Assembly: GCA_039621445.1 (NCBI GenBank)
Contig: CP154954.1
Coordinates: 34,891,703 to 34,955,702, forward strand
Direction: 5' to 3'
From: Euglena gracilis
Taxonomy: Eukaryota; Euglenida; Euglenophyceae; Euglenales
Length of the DNA: 64,000 nt
This document shows, one piece after another, positions 32,801-43,797 of the stretch (the stretch's first letter is position 1; each line of letters starts with the position of its first letter). Position numbers and translations under genes: made by a program. A model generated the notes under the pieces. The model was not told where the DNA came from. It did not search any database and saw nothing but the letters and a program-made list of their open reading frames with translations.

Positions 32801-33451
32801 CCCCCCCCCTGCAGCTGTTGACACATGTGTCATGGACGGTGCATGCCACACCCCCTGTGTCAACCGCAATTCTCCTGTCCCAAAATGCCATTTTCTTTAT
32901 GCTGCAATGCATGTCACACGGTGTGTCCATGACACCCCGATGGAAGAGCTGGGGATTGCTTAGAGAAGTGGGCAGGATGGGAGGCGGGTGCAGTGGGGGG
33001 AGGGGGCAGCCGGCTGACAACCTGTTAAGCGGCCAACCATGCACTTAACCACTGAGGTAGATTGGGCCATTTGTGCAATTGCGTAAATGGTGCTTTTTTG
33101 AAAATCGATGTTTCAGTCCCAACCCCTGTCCTTGAGATGTCAAAATATGGGGAAAATGCGGCTGACATGGGGGGCCACTGTTTACCGACCCCCCCCCCGG
33201 GTCACTTTCCTCTTTCAAAGACTTTTGGAAACCAATCACCCACTTCCAACCCCCTGACCCCACCCCGGCGTTCACTCTCGCCACTCGGTCAAAAATGGCC
33301 TACAATCAAATTCCATACCAAAATACCCAAAACATTTCTGGAGCCTCCGGCAACAGGTGGCCACTCTCGGCTGTTAGTTGGCTGGACCTTTGGGGGGGTC
33401 CCAAAGCCTGGCGGAATAGGTCAAATGCAGCTGAGTTGGAGTGTTTTAGGC

Positions 33452-33751
33452 GGCAGCCACACTCTAAATGGATCCCCCCCCCGAGGGGGGTCCATTAAGA
33501 GTGTCCAGGGGGGGGGTCCACAAAGAGTGGCGCGCGTCCGACTTTTGGACTGTTTTGGTCCCGCGGCGCCGGGAAAACGCGCGGACTCCAGGTGACCATC
33601 GGCGGATTCGGGGAGGATTCCCACTTAATTTTCGGGATAGGGTTAGGGTGAGGATGGGTCGGACGCGGGCCACTCTTAATGGACCCCCCCCCCTGGACAC
33701 TCTAAATGGACCCCCTCGGGGGGGGGGGGGTCCATTTAGAGTAAAGCTGCC
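33452..33751. mobile_element. Fold-back MITE with ~78-bp inverted ends and 8-bp target duplication
   Basis: TTTTAGGC at 33444-33451 is repeated at 33752-33759. Between them, GGCAGC...ACTCTAAATGGA at the left is mirrored at the right for about 78 bp. Each arm is itself a hairpin (ACTCTAAATGG, C run, GAGG run, CCATT-AGAGT). The central ~140 bp is non-coding and includes TTAGGG-like bases. The 8-bp duplication points to a hAT-type transposase acting in trans. Confidence 0.88.
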
Positions 33752-34281
33752 TTTTAGGCATAAATATGTACCCCTTTTAAAGGGGGGGAGGTCCAGCCAG
33801 CCAGCACCTATTCTTCAGGGCCGACTTCGGGGAAAGAAATGTTTTCTGGCATTGGTGGACCATGATCCATCCACCCAAAATGCTGAAAAATGGGTTTTCC
33901 GACTTCTTGATTTTTGATCCCGTGGGTGTTGAACCGGTTCGGCCCTTGGCCGTCCCTTGGGACCAAGGGGCGTTCTGTAAGGGGAAAAAAAACTGCCCGC
34001 CCTGGAAAGAACACCCTGAACGCCCATTCTACAATCCGGGGAAATTTGACACAAAAATGAAGCAATTAAAATTGAAAAAAATTCGGTGCCTTTGGCGCGC
34101 GCCGCGTCACTTTGGATAGGGAGGAGGAAAACATGCAACAAGGCTCCTCAAAATATGCCATGCAAAAAAATGCCATGCAAAAAAATGTAAAAAATGCAAA
34201 AAAAATTGCAGCTTGCATGTAAATTCCTTCAGTAGCTCCCCGAGCAGGGTATTAAATGAGGGGGGGGGGGTAGGCGGGGGG

Positions 34282-34332
34282 ACCCAGAAAATTTTCATTG
34301 AGAATGGCCTTTTCAATGAAAATTTTCTGGGT
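34282..34332. repeat. Perfect 20-bp-arm inverted repeat
   Basis: ACCCAGAAAATTTTCATTGA (34282-34301) is followed by an 11-base loop and its exact reverse complement (34313-34332). C/G runs flank it on both sides. It could be the core of another fold-back element. Confidence 0.9.
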
Positions 34333-34895
34333 ACCCCCCCCCGGCTCCTGGTGCCTTCGGCGACGGGGTCGGAGGGGGGGTGCCTGCTGTGGGCAGGCAC
34401 CCCCAAAAACCCTACCCCCCTCCCCCGGAGGGTCGGATGGAGGCTGTGGGGTGCCTGCCCCTGTATCCCCCCCGTGGGGTAGGCACCCGACCAAGCACAA
34501 GCCTGCCCCGGACCCTCCTCGGCCCTGAGGGGGGAGGTGCTCTGGACCAGAGGTTTTAGGACCTGGGGGGGGGGTCCGGATCCACCCACCCACCCACCCC
34601 CTGAGGGGAGGGGGGGGCAGGGGGACCAACCTCATCACTTTGCAAATTTGTACAACATGTTCCTTTGGTGTTGCATTTTGGCAGGCACCCCCCCCCGGGG
34701 TGGGGTCGGCATCACCTTAAAAAGAAACCTGCTCGAACCCCCGAGGGGGTCCTGGCCTGGATGGGACTGCTGGCTGGAAAGCAAAAGGTGCCGGCTGGCT
34801 GGACCCCCCCCCAGGGATAGAGGGAAGCTCTTCGGACATGAGGCAGGTGGTTGCAGGGGGGTCCGGACCCCCCCTGGGGGGAAGATGGTGGGGGG

Positions 34896-34939
34896 GTCGC
34901 TGAGCTCTTATCCGTTTGTGGGTAAGAGCGAAGCTTACC
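34896..34939 (+). repeat. Conserved hairpin motif, copy 1
   Basis: GTCGCTGAGCTCTTATCC then GTTTGTGGGTAAGAGCGAAG then CTTACC. GCTCTTATCC pairs with GGGTAAGAGC around a GTTTGT loop. The same downstream strand can instead pair in GTAAGAGCGAAGCTTAC, a competing hairpin. Confidence 0.75.
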
Positions 34940-36628
34940 CCTGGGGAAAAGGGGAGGGGTCGAACCCCCCCCCCTGGGTCGGGGCCACCTCGGGAACCGG
35001 CGGATCATCACCATGATCCTGGCTCCATTCCCGGGTTTTTTTTTTCCCAGCCGCGAGCGACTGGATTTCTACTTTCCGAATCACCTGACCCCCAACTCCC
35101 TGCCAGGCCCGAGTTATCCAGCCGCAAAGGGGTCCAAACTGGGTGGGATTGCCCCTCCCCCTCTTCCGACTCTGCCATTTCGCCGGGGTCCAAAAATCAG
35201 TCAAAAAAATCGATTTTTCGAAAATATCTCGAGAAAATGTACATTATCTCCGGATTGGAATGCCCTATCCAACCATAGTTTTTCTATTCCCCCAACCCTT
35301 CGTGTAGCCCGTGTTGCGGCCATTTTTCGGCCAATTTTGGCCCAATTCTGGGGCCATTTTGGGCTGTTTTTTGGGGGGGCCGAGAATCGATCTTTCCAGA
35401 ATATCTCGGAAATGAAGCAAAATCAAAGGAATTGTCCGAAAGACCTCATTTGAAGCCCTTGTGATACCCAATTCAACGGTATTTTGATTTCCCCGCAACT
35501 CCCCGCCTAGCCCGAAATATGGCCGATTTACGGACCAAAACAGCGCGGCAGGCTTGCGACTTGGCCATTTTCGGCCGTTATTTGGCTCAAAAAATCTCTC
35601 GAAAAAATCTCGAAAATTTCTCAAAAATTGTGGGGAATCAAAGGAAATGTCCGGAGACCTAAATTGAAGCCCTATCTGACAGTATTTTGGTTTCCCCGCA
35701 ACTCCCCGCCTAGCCCGAGTTACGGCCATTTTTCGGCCGATTTTGGCCATTTTGTACAGTTTTGGCCTGTTTTGACTAAGCGGTTTCGGCCATTTTTGGG
35801 TCAAAAAAGTCGAATAAAATCGGGAAAAAAACTTTGCCCGAAACGATGCTTTTTGGCCTCCCGGGGCCCCGAGCGAGAAATTGGTAATGGACTTTTTGAT
35901 GGTCGCCAGCGACCATTGGTGATCTGGCGACTAGGTCAATTTGCAAAAAAAGAATTGGGTAATATCTTCTCTTTGCGCCTGTTCTGTGAAACCAAAGCCA
36001 AAGCAGCCCCCCCCCCCCCCCGGGAGTGGGAAGAGGCCGAAGGCCAACTGAGTTCATTAAGTTCCATCCTTGCCTTGCACACACAAGGGGATTTTGTTAT
36101 TGCAAATTAACCCCCAAATGGGGGTTTTGGAAGGCATTTGGGTGGGTTTTGAGTCATCTTCCTTCATATATGAATGAATTCTTTTGGAGGGGGGGGGCTT
36201 AAAAATTGTTTTAGGGGGGGGTGGACTTGTTATTGCTGGTCAGATTGGCCACCAATGGTCGAGCGACCTCCAAAAAAACCATCACCAATTTCCCGCAATG
36301 AGCTGCCTCCCGGACCTGGAAAAAAAATGTTTTTGAGCCCGAAATCAGCGTTTTTCGCCCCGCCAGCACCCCGTTTTTGGACCAAATCCCATGGAATTTG
36401 GGTCAAAATGGGTCAAAAACAGTCGAAAAAATCGAAAAGATTTTTTCTGTTTGAAACGATGCTTTTTGGCCTCCCAGACCAGGAAAACCTGTTTTTGAGC
36501 CCAAAATGAGCATTTTTCAACCCCCCCCCCCGGTGCCCCGTTTTTGGCCGAAACCCATGGATTTTGGATCATTTCCGGGTCAAAACAATCAAAGAAATGC
36601 AAGAAAACGGGGATGGGGGATATGGGGG

Positions 36629-36671
36629 GTCGCTGAGCTCTTATCTCTTTAGAGTAAGAGCGAAGCTTACC
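36629..36671 (+). repeat. Conserved hairpin motif, copy 2
   Basis: Same motif, but the inner stem is TCTC/GAG instead of TCC/GGG, so base pairing is kept by paired changes. Ends GCGAAGCTTACCACC. Confidence 0.75.
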
Positions 36672-36740
36672 ACCGGGGCCGGAGGGGGGTCGGATTCGAC
36701 CACCAGCAACCTCAACCCCCCCCACCACCCCATTGGGGTT

Positions 36741-36788
36741 CCCACCCCCCCCCCCCGCCCCCCCCCCCCCCTCCCCCCCCCCCCCCCG

Positions 36789-36833
<45 letters not shown>

Positions 36834-36872
36834 ACCCCCCCCCGCCCCCCCGCCCCCCCGCCCTCCCCCCCC
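36741..36872. repeat. ~130-nt near-pure C tract
   Basis: Almost uninterrupted C with a few A, G or T. The paralogous unit has a shorter ~45-nt C run at 38475-38516 followed by the same CCTGGGTAGGTCC. The length could be an assembly estimate. Confidence 0.85.
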
Positions 36873-38408
36873 TGGGTAGGTCCGGAAACCCCGGGATTAT
36901 CGATGTGACTGGATTTCCGGGCCCCCAAAGTGAATGGCCTATAGGTTAGGAAACGATCCCTAGTACCTCCAGAGCCCTTCGGTTACCCGCAACTCCCCGC
37001 CAGTCCGGAGATATGGCCCGAGCAAAAAAGTTGTCTACCGTTTTTTTTCTGGGGAAATTGCAGGGTCATTTTGGGACATTTCAAAAAATCGAAAATTTCA
37101 AAATATCTCGAAAACGCCGCAGAGTTGAGAAAAAGTGAAGAGGACGTCGTTCCACAACTTTGGGACGCCTGATCGATCGGTATGCGCGGTTTGGGCCAAC
37201 TCCCCGCCTAGCCCGAGATACGGCCGTTTTGTGGTTTTGGGCCAGTTTGGCCAGTTTTGGCCGTTTCGGGCCCGTTCGGGGCCCGAAACCATAAATTGCC
37301 CATATCTCGGGCTAGACGGGGAGTTGGGACCCAAACCAGGGGGTCAAACATTAGGTTTAGGGGGGGGGGTTGACCCCCTAACCAAAGTGGAGTACGTGCC
37401 TGGCGGGCGCTTGGTGGCCGGCGTCGTAAACAAGGTAAGTCCCGCCAGGCTCCGGCCACCTCCACATACACAGACAAAATGAGCCAGAGGCGAACAACAG
37501 CGCCAGGCCAGAAGAAGGGATAAAAGGCACCAAAAAAACAGCCACAGTGCACACAGGGGGGTTTTGACCGTTTTTTGGGGTTCCCGGGGTCTGGTTGCGC
37601 CATTTTGGGCCAGTTTTGGGTGTTCGGGGACCCATGCGGGGGTTCGAGGGCAGCCGGGCTGGGGTCCAAAAATCGAAAAATTCAGAATATCTCGAAAACG
37701 CTGCGGAGTTGAGGAAAAGTGATGGCGACCTTATTTAACGACCTTGGAACGCCCGATCGATCGGTATGCGCGGTTTGGGCCAACTCCTCGCCTAGCCCGA
37801 GATACGGCCGTTTTGGGGTTTTTGGGCCAGTTTGGCCAGTTCTGGCCATTTCGGGGCCGAAACCGTAAATTGGCCGTATCTCGGGCTAGACGGGGAGTTG
37901 GAACCCAAACCAGGGGGTCAAACATTAGGTTTAGGGGGAGGGTTTGACCGTTTTTTGGGGTTCCCGGGGTCTGGTTGCGCGATTTTGGGCCAGTTTTGGG
38001 TATTCGGGGACCCCTGCAGGCACCGTGAGGGCAGCTGGGCGAGGGGGGTCGGGTGGCAGGTCGGGACCCAAAATTTTGAAAAAAATTTTTCGCCCAAAAA
38101 CACTTTTTTCACTTCAGAACATCAAAAAAAGTGTTTTTGGGCGAAAAAAATTTTCCGCCCCGGCCCCCCCCCCAAGCCCCCCCCCCCCCCGCCACCCCCC
38201 CCCCCCCTGGCCGGCCCGCCCCCTGGCCGGTGGACTTAGCCATTTTTGGGTCAAAAAGTCAAAAAAATTTGAAAAAAAATTTTGCCCCAAAACGATGTTT
38301 TTTGGCCTCCCGGACCCGGAAAGCCTGTGTTTGAGCCCAAAATGAGCGTTTTTTCCCGGGCCGGGCCGGGGTGGTCTCCCAAAGAGCTCAGCTCTACGTC
38401 ACACCCTG

Positions 38409-38451
38409 GTCGCTGAGCTCTTATCTCTTTAGAGTAAGAGCGAAGCTTACC
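38409..38451 (+). repeat. Conserved hairpin motif, copy 3
   Basis: Identical to copy 2 across the motif, in the next tandem unit. Confidence 0.75.
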
Positions 38452-39999
38452 ACCCCGGCGATGGGGGGGGTCGGACCCCCCCCCCCCCCCCCCCCCCCCC
38501 CGCCCTCCCCCCCCCCTGGGTAGGTCCGGAAACCCCGGGATTATCGATGTGAGTGGATTTCGTGGCCCCCAAAATGAATGGCCTATAGGTTAGGGGACGA
38601 TCCCTAGTACCTCCAGAGCCCTTCGGTTACCCACAACTCCCCGCCAGTCCGGAGATGTGGCCCGAGCAAAAAAGTTGTCTACCGTTTTTTTTTCTGGGGA
38701 AATTGCAGGGTCATTTTGGGGTCAAAAAATCGAAAATTTCAAAATATCTCGAAAACGCCGCAGAGTTGAGAAAAAGTGAAGAGGATGTCGTTCCACAACT
38801 TTGGGACGCCCGATCGATCGGTATGCGCGGTTTGGGCCGACTCCTCGCCTAGCCCAAGATACGGCCGTTTTGCGGTTTTTGGGCCAGTTTTGCCATTTTT
38901 GGCCATTTCGGGCCCGTTCGGGACCCGAAACCGTAATTTGCCCGTATCTCGGGCTAGATGAGGAGTTGGAACCCAAACCAGTGGGTCAATCATTAGGTTT
39001 AGGGGGGGGGTTGACCGTTTTTTGGGGTTCCCGGGGTCTGGTTGTGCGATTTTGGGCCATTTTTAGGTATTCGGGGACAGGGCTGCCGGGCTGGGGTCAA
39101 AAAATCGAAAAATTCAAAATATCTCGAAAACGCTGTGGAGTTGAGGAAAAGTAAAGCGGACATCCCTCCACAACTTTTGGACGCCCTATCGATCGGTGTG
39201 CGCGGTTTGGGCCGACTCCTCGCCTAGCCCGAGATATGGCCGTTTTGGGGTTTTGGGCCAGTTTTGGCCATTTTGGGCCTGTTTGGGCTCGAAACCGTAC
39301 ATTGGCCGTATCTCGGGCTAGACGAGGAGTTGGGACCCAAACCAGGGGTCAATCATTAGGTTTAGGGGGGGTTTTGACCGTTTTTTGGGGTTCCCGGGGT
39401 CTGGTTGCGCGATTTTGGGCCAGTTTTGGGTATTCGGGGACCCCTGCAGGCGCCGTGAGGGCGGCTGGGCGAGGGGGGGTCGGGAGGCAGGTCGGGACCC
39501 AAAAGTTTGAAAAAAAAATTTTCGCTCAAAAATACTTTTTTTCACTTCAGAACATCAAAAAAAGTGTTTTTGAGCGAAAAAAAATTTTCCGACCCGGACC
39601 CCCCCCCCATTCCCCCCGTGGCTGCGGCCCACCCGTCTGGCCGGTGGACTTAGCCACTTTTGGGTCAAAAAGTCAAAAAAATTCAAAAAAAATTTTGCCC
39701 AAAAACATGTTTTTTGACCTCCCGGACCCGGAAAAAGTGTTTTCGAGCCAAAAATGAACGTTTTTCGACCCGCCAGCCCCCCGTTTTGGTCCGCCAACCC
39801 ATTGACTTTGGGTCAAAACCGGGTCAAAAAAGTCGAAAAAAAATCGAAAAAAATTTTTGCCCAAAACGCTGTTTTTTTGGCCTCCGGAACCCAGAAACCC
39901 CGTTTTTTTTAGCCAAAAATGAGCGATTTTTGACCCCTTGGCCTCTCGTTTCGGGCCCAAAACCTTTGCATTTCAGTCCAAAGAGCTTTTACGGAGTGG

Positions 40000-40180
40000 C
40001 TGGGCCGGGCCGCCGGGTCGCCGGCCGGGCCGAGCCGGGCCGGGCCGCCGGGCCGCCGAGCCGGGCCGGGCCGTCGGACCGCCGGGCCGCCTGGCCAGAC
40101 CGCCGGGCCGCCTGGCCGGGCCGGGCCGCCGTGCCGCCGGGCCGCCGGCCGGGCCGGGCCGGGACGGGCCGCCGAGCCGG
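40000..40180. repeat. GGGCCGCC-type GC microsatellite
   Basis: Irregular repeats of GGGCCGCC, GGGCCGGGCC and GCCGAGCC, with virtually no A or T. Confidence 0.85.
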
Positions 40181-40366
40181 GGTGGTCTTCCAAAGAGCTC
40201 AGCTCTACGTCACACCCTGGTCTCTGAGCTGTGAACAGGGTTCTTTTAGTCGTGGACCCCCCCCCGGGGGGTGGGTGGGTCCGGCCAAGCCCCCCCCAGG
40301 GCAGAACGGGAACGCCTGGTGGGGGGGGGGGGGGGCCGCCCCCCCCTACCCGGGAGGTGGGGGGAC

Positions 40367-40790
40367 CAGGCTTTTGCTTAAGGACCCCGGGGGGGGGGTA
40401 CTGACTAGCCAATCGACTAGACACTGGAAAAATGGACCAGCTAGACCCCCTCCCCGGGGGGGGGGGGGGTCCGGGGTCCCCCCAAAAAAATTTTCCTCCA
40501 GCGCTGCGCGCCGGAGGAAAAATGAGGTTTTTAACAGGTTTTTGGCTGATTTTGTTCCAAAAAAATCCCAAAAATGGCCAAAAACGGCCATTTTTGGCCA
40601 TTTTTGGGGGTCCCAAAAATTTTTTGGCGCTTCGCGCCGGTCACTGGAAAAAAAAATTTCCACTAGCTAGCCCTGCTAGCAGACCCCTCCCGGGGGGGTC
40701 TGCTAGAAAACCCACTAGCCAAATTTGGACCAGCTGCAGTCCAGCCCCCCCCCCCCCGGGGGGTACTGCAATCCCTTAAGCAAAAGCCTG
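40367..40790. mobile_element. hAT-type MITE, CAGGCTTTTGCTTAAG family, copy 1
   Basis: 17-bp perfect terminal inverted repeats (CAGGCTTTTGCTTAAGG) and an 8-bp target duplication GGGGGGAC (40359-40366 and 40791-40798). Inside are C-run/G-run hairpins such as CTAGCAGACCCC...GGTCTGCTAG and a GGCGCTTCGCGCC stem. 8-bp duplication plus CAGG tips is typical of hAT elements. No transposase is present. Confidence 0.88.
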
Positions 40791-41606
40791 GGGGGGACCC
40801 CCCCCCCACCCACCACAGCATTTTCACCGATTTCAGGAAACGGCCGATGTCAGGAAAACGGGGGTTTTGGCCAGAAATTTTTTGAATTTTTTTTGAAAAA
40901 TGAACCCAAAACACATGATTTTTTGATGGAAAACCACATTTTTTTCACAAAAAAAACTCAAAAATTTCAGGATTAAAAATTGGTAGGTTTTAGGAGGGGG
41001 GTGAAAAAAACGAAGATCAAAAAAAGTGTACCAATTTTGGCACAGTCAAATTTTACTGACATTTTTTTCTCGTTGAATTTTTTTGGACTTCCAATGGCAT
41101 TTTTTGCTTCAAAAACCTCTCAAAATCAACATTTTGAGAAAGTGTTGAATTTTTGGAAGGTGTGAAAAAATGGGGTTTTGGGTGGTTTTGGGGGGGGGGC
41201 ACCCTTTTTGGGTCCCAAAATGGGTCAAAAAAAAAACACCCAGCGCCGAAGGCACCAGAAAAATTCTTTCGGGTCCAAAAGTTGGTGCTCCCGGAAATAC
41301 GGGAAGAGGTGGTGGGGGGGTCAACCCCCCCACCCAACATGCAGGGGGTGGGGAGGGGGTCGACCCCCTCCCTGGCTGTTCGGCCGATTCCCGTTCTGCC
41401 CTGCCCCCCTCCCCTGGGGGAGTTCCCCCAGGGGGGAGTGGGATTAACCTCCCCCCTGTGCTGTGCCCCCAGTGCTGCGGGGCCAACAGAGCTGCGGGTG
41501 CAACTAGTGCTGCACCCCCCGCCGGATAAAGCGAGCGTCCAACAGTGCTGCACCCCACCCCAAATCACAGCAATGTGAAATGCGTAGAATCTGGTGCAAC
41601 CTACTG

Positions 41607-42714
41607 CAGGGTTTCCCTCCCATTCGTGGTGGGGACCGCCATTTCTGATTCGTGATTATTCGTGATTATTCGTGATTATTCGTGATTATTCGTGATTATT
41701 CGTGGTTCCAAAAAATCCGCCCGGTTTTCAGCTAAATGATGGACTGCTGAGATGCCCGCAGGAAGCAGGGCGGTCCTTAAGCAAAAAAAAAATCCCGCCC
41801 CGACACATCCAATGAAAAATCCATAGGGAAAAATGACCAAAAAAAGTGGCGCTATTTTGGCAAAAAAACGGGTCGACTTCGGGAAAAAAAGTGATTTCTG
41901 ACACCCTTGAATCGTCGTCCATCCACCCAAAACGTTAAAAAGTGTGTGTTTCGACTTTTTGAATTTGGACTCCGTTCAAATCCCTGGTCGCCCTTCGCCG
42001 GCCTTGGTCGACCCTTAGGCCGGGGGGTGGTCCTTAACAGGAAAAAAAAACTTCCCGTCCCTTATGGACCGCCCTAGCAGCAGGGCGTTGCTTAAGGACC
42101 CCCTTTGGCCCATTTTTGGCCCCTTTGGGCAATTTTTGGTGACTTTTGGCCATTTTTGCCCTTCTTTTGCCAATTTTTTTTGGCTTTTGGCCATTTTGGG
42201 CCACCTTTGGCCATTTTTAGGCCATTTTTGGTCATTTTTGACTGTTTTTGGCCAACTTTTAGCAAGTTTGGCCGAACCAACATCGTATGTATACAAAAAG
42301 ATCACCTCTGACTGGGGGAGAGGGTGGTCGTCAGACAAGCCCAGTCGTTGGACAAGGGGGGGTACACATAGTTGACAACATTGTACCTTTGCATCATCAT
42401 TGTGTGAGCGTTCCATTGTCCAAACAAACCCTTTTTTTGGCTGGAAACATGATTCATCACAGTAGCAGAAAGCAAAGTCGCTCGCGGCCGTGTTGTTGCG
42501 CAACAGTGAAGCGGTCCCCAACCTCATCATCAGAATCCAAAGAAGCGAATGATGAATGACTGCATTTGTCAAGAAAAATAGTTCCCAGGAAAAAAATCTC
42601 ATTCGTGGTTATTCGTGATATTCGTGATTATTCGTGATTTTCGAAAAATTTGAAATTCGTGGTGATTCGTGATTATTTGTGATTATTCGTGCCACGAATC
42701 AGAGGGAATCCCTG
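41607..42714. mobile_element. 1.1-kb hAT-like element
   Basis: Imperfect 23-bp terminal inverted repeats (CAGGGTTTCCCTCCCATTCG against CAGGGATTCCCTCTGATTCG) with CCTACTG on both outer sides (41600-41606 and 42715-42721). Subterminal arrays of ATTCGTGATT occur at both ends, as hAT elements often have. The interior holds a minus-strand ORF (42602-42015) without a recognised transposase, and a segment (41860-42070) related to 33800-34030. Confidence 0.8.
41648..41705. repeat. 10-bp tandem repeat ATTCGTGATT
   Basis: Five to six copies in a row. A broken set recurs at 42599-42700 near the other end of the same element. Confidence 0.9.
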
Positions 42715-43630
42715 CCTACTGCAGGCACCGGAGAGGGGAAAGGGGGAAAATTCCCACCCGAACAACTCATAGAAGTCGTCCGAAGATGAATCACACGACC
42801 TCACTAGCCTCAGAGAGGACATTGAACAGGCAACCAGGGTGCCTGTGGTGATAGGCCGGGACTAAGAGGCACCCAGTCCAATAGTGCGGCGGGTCCAAAT
42901 AATGCTGCACCTCGCCACCGGAGGCGGTCGTCCAATAGAGCTGCGGGTGCAATACTATTTGGGGGGTTATACTTTTCAGCACCGAAGGCGCCGAAAAATT
43001 TTGAAAACCGTGCTATTTTTGGCATTTTTCGCATTTTTTGGCCATTTCAGGAAAATTGAGTGGGTATCCCGGGACCCCCGGGGGGCCCCCAGGGGGTGGG
43101 TGGGTGGGTGGGCCCCCGGTCTTGAAAAAACCCTCCGTTAACATTTCAGAAATTACTGTAAAATACCTGAAAATTACCGCAAATTGCAGGTATAATTTGT
43201 AAATCTCAAATTTCGCCAAATTTGCGATCCTAGTCTTTTCGGCCTTCCATTACGAGCAAGTCCCATTCAGGGCTCAGCATATTCAAAACCTGGTCCAGAC
43301 CCCCTCCGTGTTGGAGTCTGAGCCCCCCCCCCCCAAGGCTTCCAGTAGGGTCCAGCTTAAGAAATAACCTGCAACCCCCCCCGAACCAAGAGGGTGGCGA
43401 ACCCCATCCTTGGGGGCTGAACCTGGGGTGCAATTTAATGTAATAGGGCTGTCACATGCTTCCCGATACCAACTTCAGACTCTGGCTGTCACAATTTAGA
43501 CCTGCAACACCAATTGTTTTTGAGAAAAGGGGGGGGAAGAGAAAAGGCCAACCCACCTTGATTCACCAAAGGATAAAAACAATTCCAGGCAAAAGCACCT
43601 TTCTGTGTTCTGAGCTTGCTTGTTCAATGC

Positions 43631-43772
43631 TCCATCAACTGTAATGACAATCACAGTTTCCCCCCTCAACAAAACCAGGCCAAGTGTGCGCTTCTCCTCC
43701 TTCTCTTCTTTTGTACCTTTTGAAACGATGGTGCGGAACTCATCAGTATCGGCAAGGACAAGGTTCATATGC
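43631..43772 (-). CDS. SNRPB: SmB Sm-fold exon (snRNP-associated protein B)
   Basis: The minus strand encodes [15 protein letters not shown] and [20 protein letters not shown], ending in DG. This is the second half of the Sm fold of SmB, with the Sm2 motif LGLVLLRGE and the characteristic MNLVLxDxxEF, joined by a charged loop ([12 protein letters not shown]). CACTTCAG precedes it as a 3' splice site and the exon starts in the expected phase (G CAT ATG). The 3' end is uncertain: homology stops after VDG, where the next bases are GCATTG, and a GT donor lies only further on. Sm proteins form the snRNA-binding ring. The first exon (Sm1) was not found. A hAT-type MITE lies within 30 bp upstream. 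Confidence 0.82.
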
Positions 43773-43797
43773 CTGAAGTGAGATGGTTGGGGGGGGC

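Larger units (their letters stand above)
34895..40215. repeat. Degenerate ~1.75-kb tandem repeat, three units
   Basis: Units start at about 34895, 36628 and 38408, and a fourth start is truncated at 40213. Each begins GGTCGCTGAGCTC (or GGTCTCTGAGCTG), followed by a G/C run, AAAATATCTCGA-type segments, the phrase AACTCCCCGCCTAGCCCGAG, and a closing GGCCTCCCGGACC...AATGAGCGTTTTT part. The second and third units are most alike and both contain CCTGGGTAGGTCCGGAAACC after a C run. Internal copies of GGTTTGGGCC...CCCGAGATA facing TATCTCGGGCTAG...CCAAACC make ~150-bp palindromes at about 37180, 37770, 38830 and 39210. Confidence 0.75.
32189..43630 (-). other. Presumed ~11.4-kb SmB intron packed with repeats
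   Basis: This lies between the two SmB exons, which are in the right order and strand. Contents listed separately: AAAAATGCGC-type microsatellites, a fold-back MITE, a perfect hairpin, the ~1.75-kb degenerate tandem repeat, one CAGG-type hAT MITE and a 1.1-kb hAT-like element. The SmB exon normally joining these two (Pro-rich start and GxGRAAGRG part) was not identified and may lie here. That it is one intron is inferred. Confidence 0.55.

Noticed and set aside
36641-36928. Poly-Gly/poly-Pro ORFs
   Set aside because: Produced by the long C tract.
42015-42602. Minus-strand ORF in the hAT-like element with CDES and VW as a Tc1 transposase
   Set aside because: The two short matches are not supported by other transposase motifs. 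Half of the ORF is a Lys/Trp-rich repeat translation.
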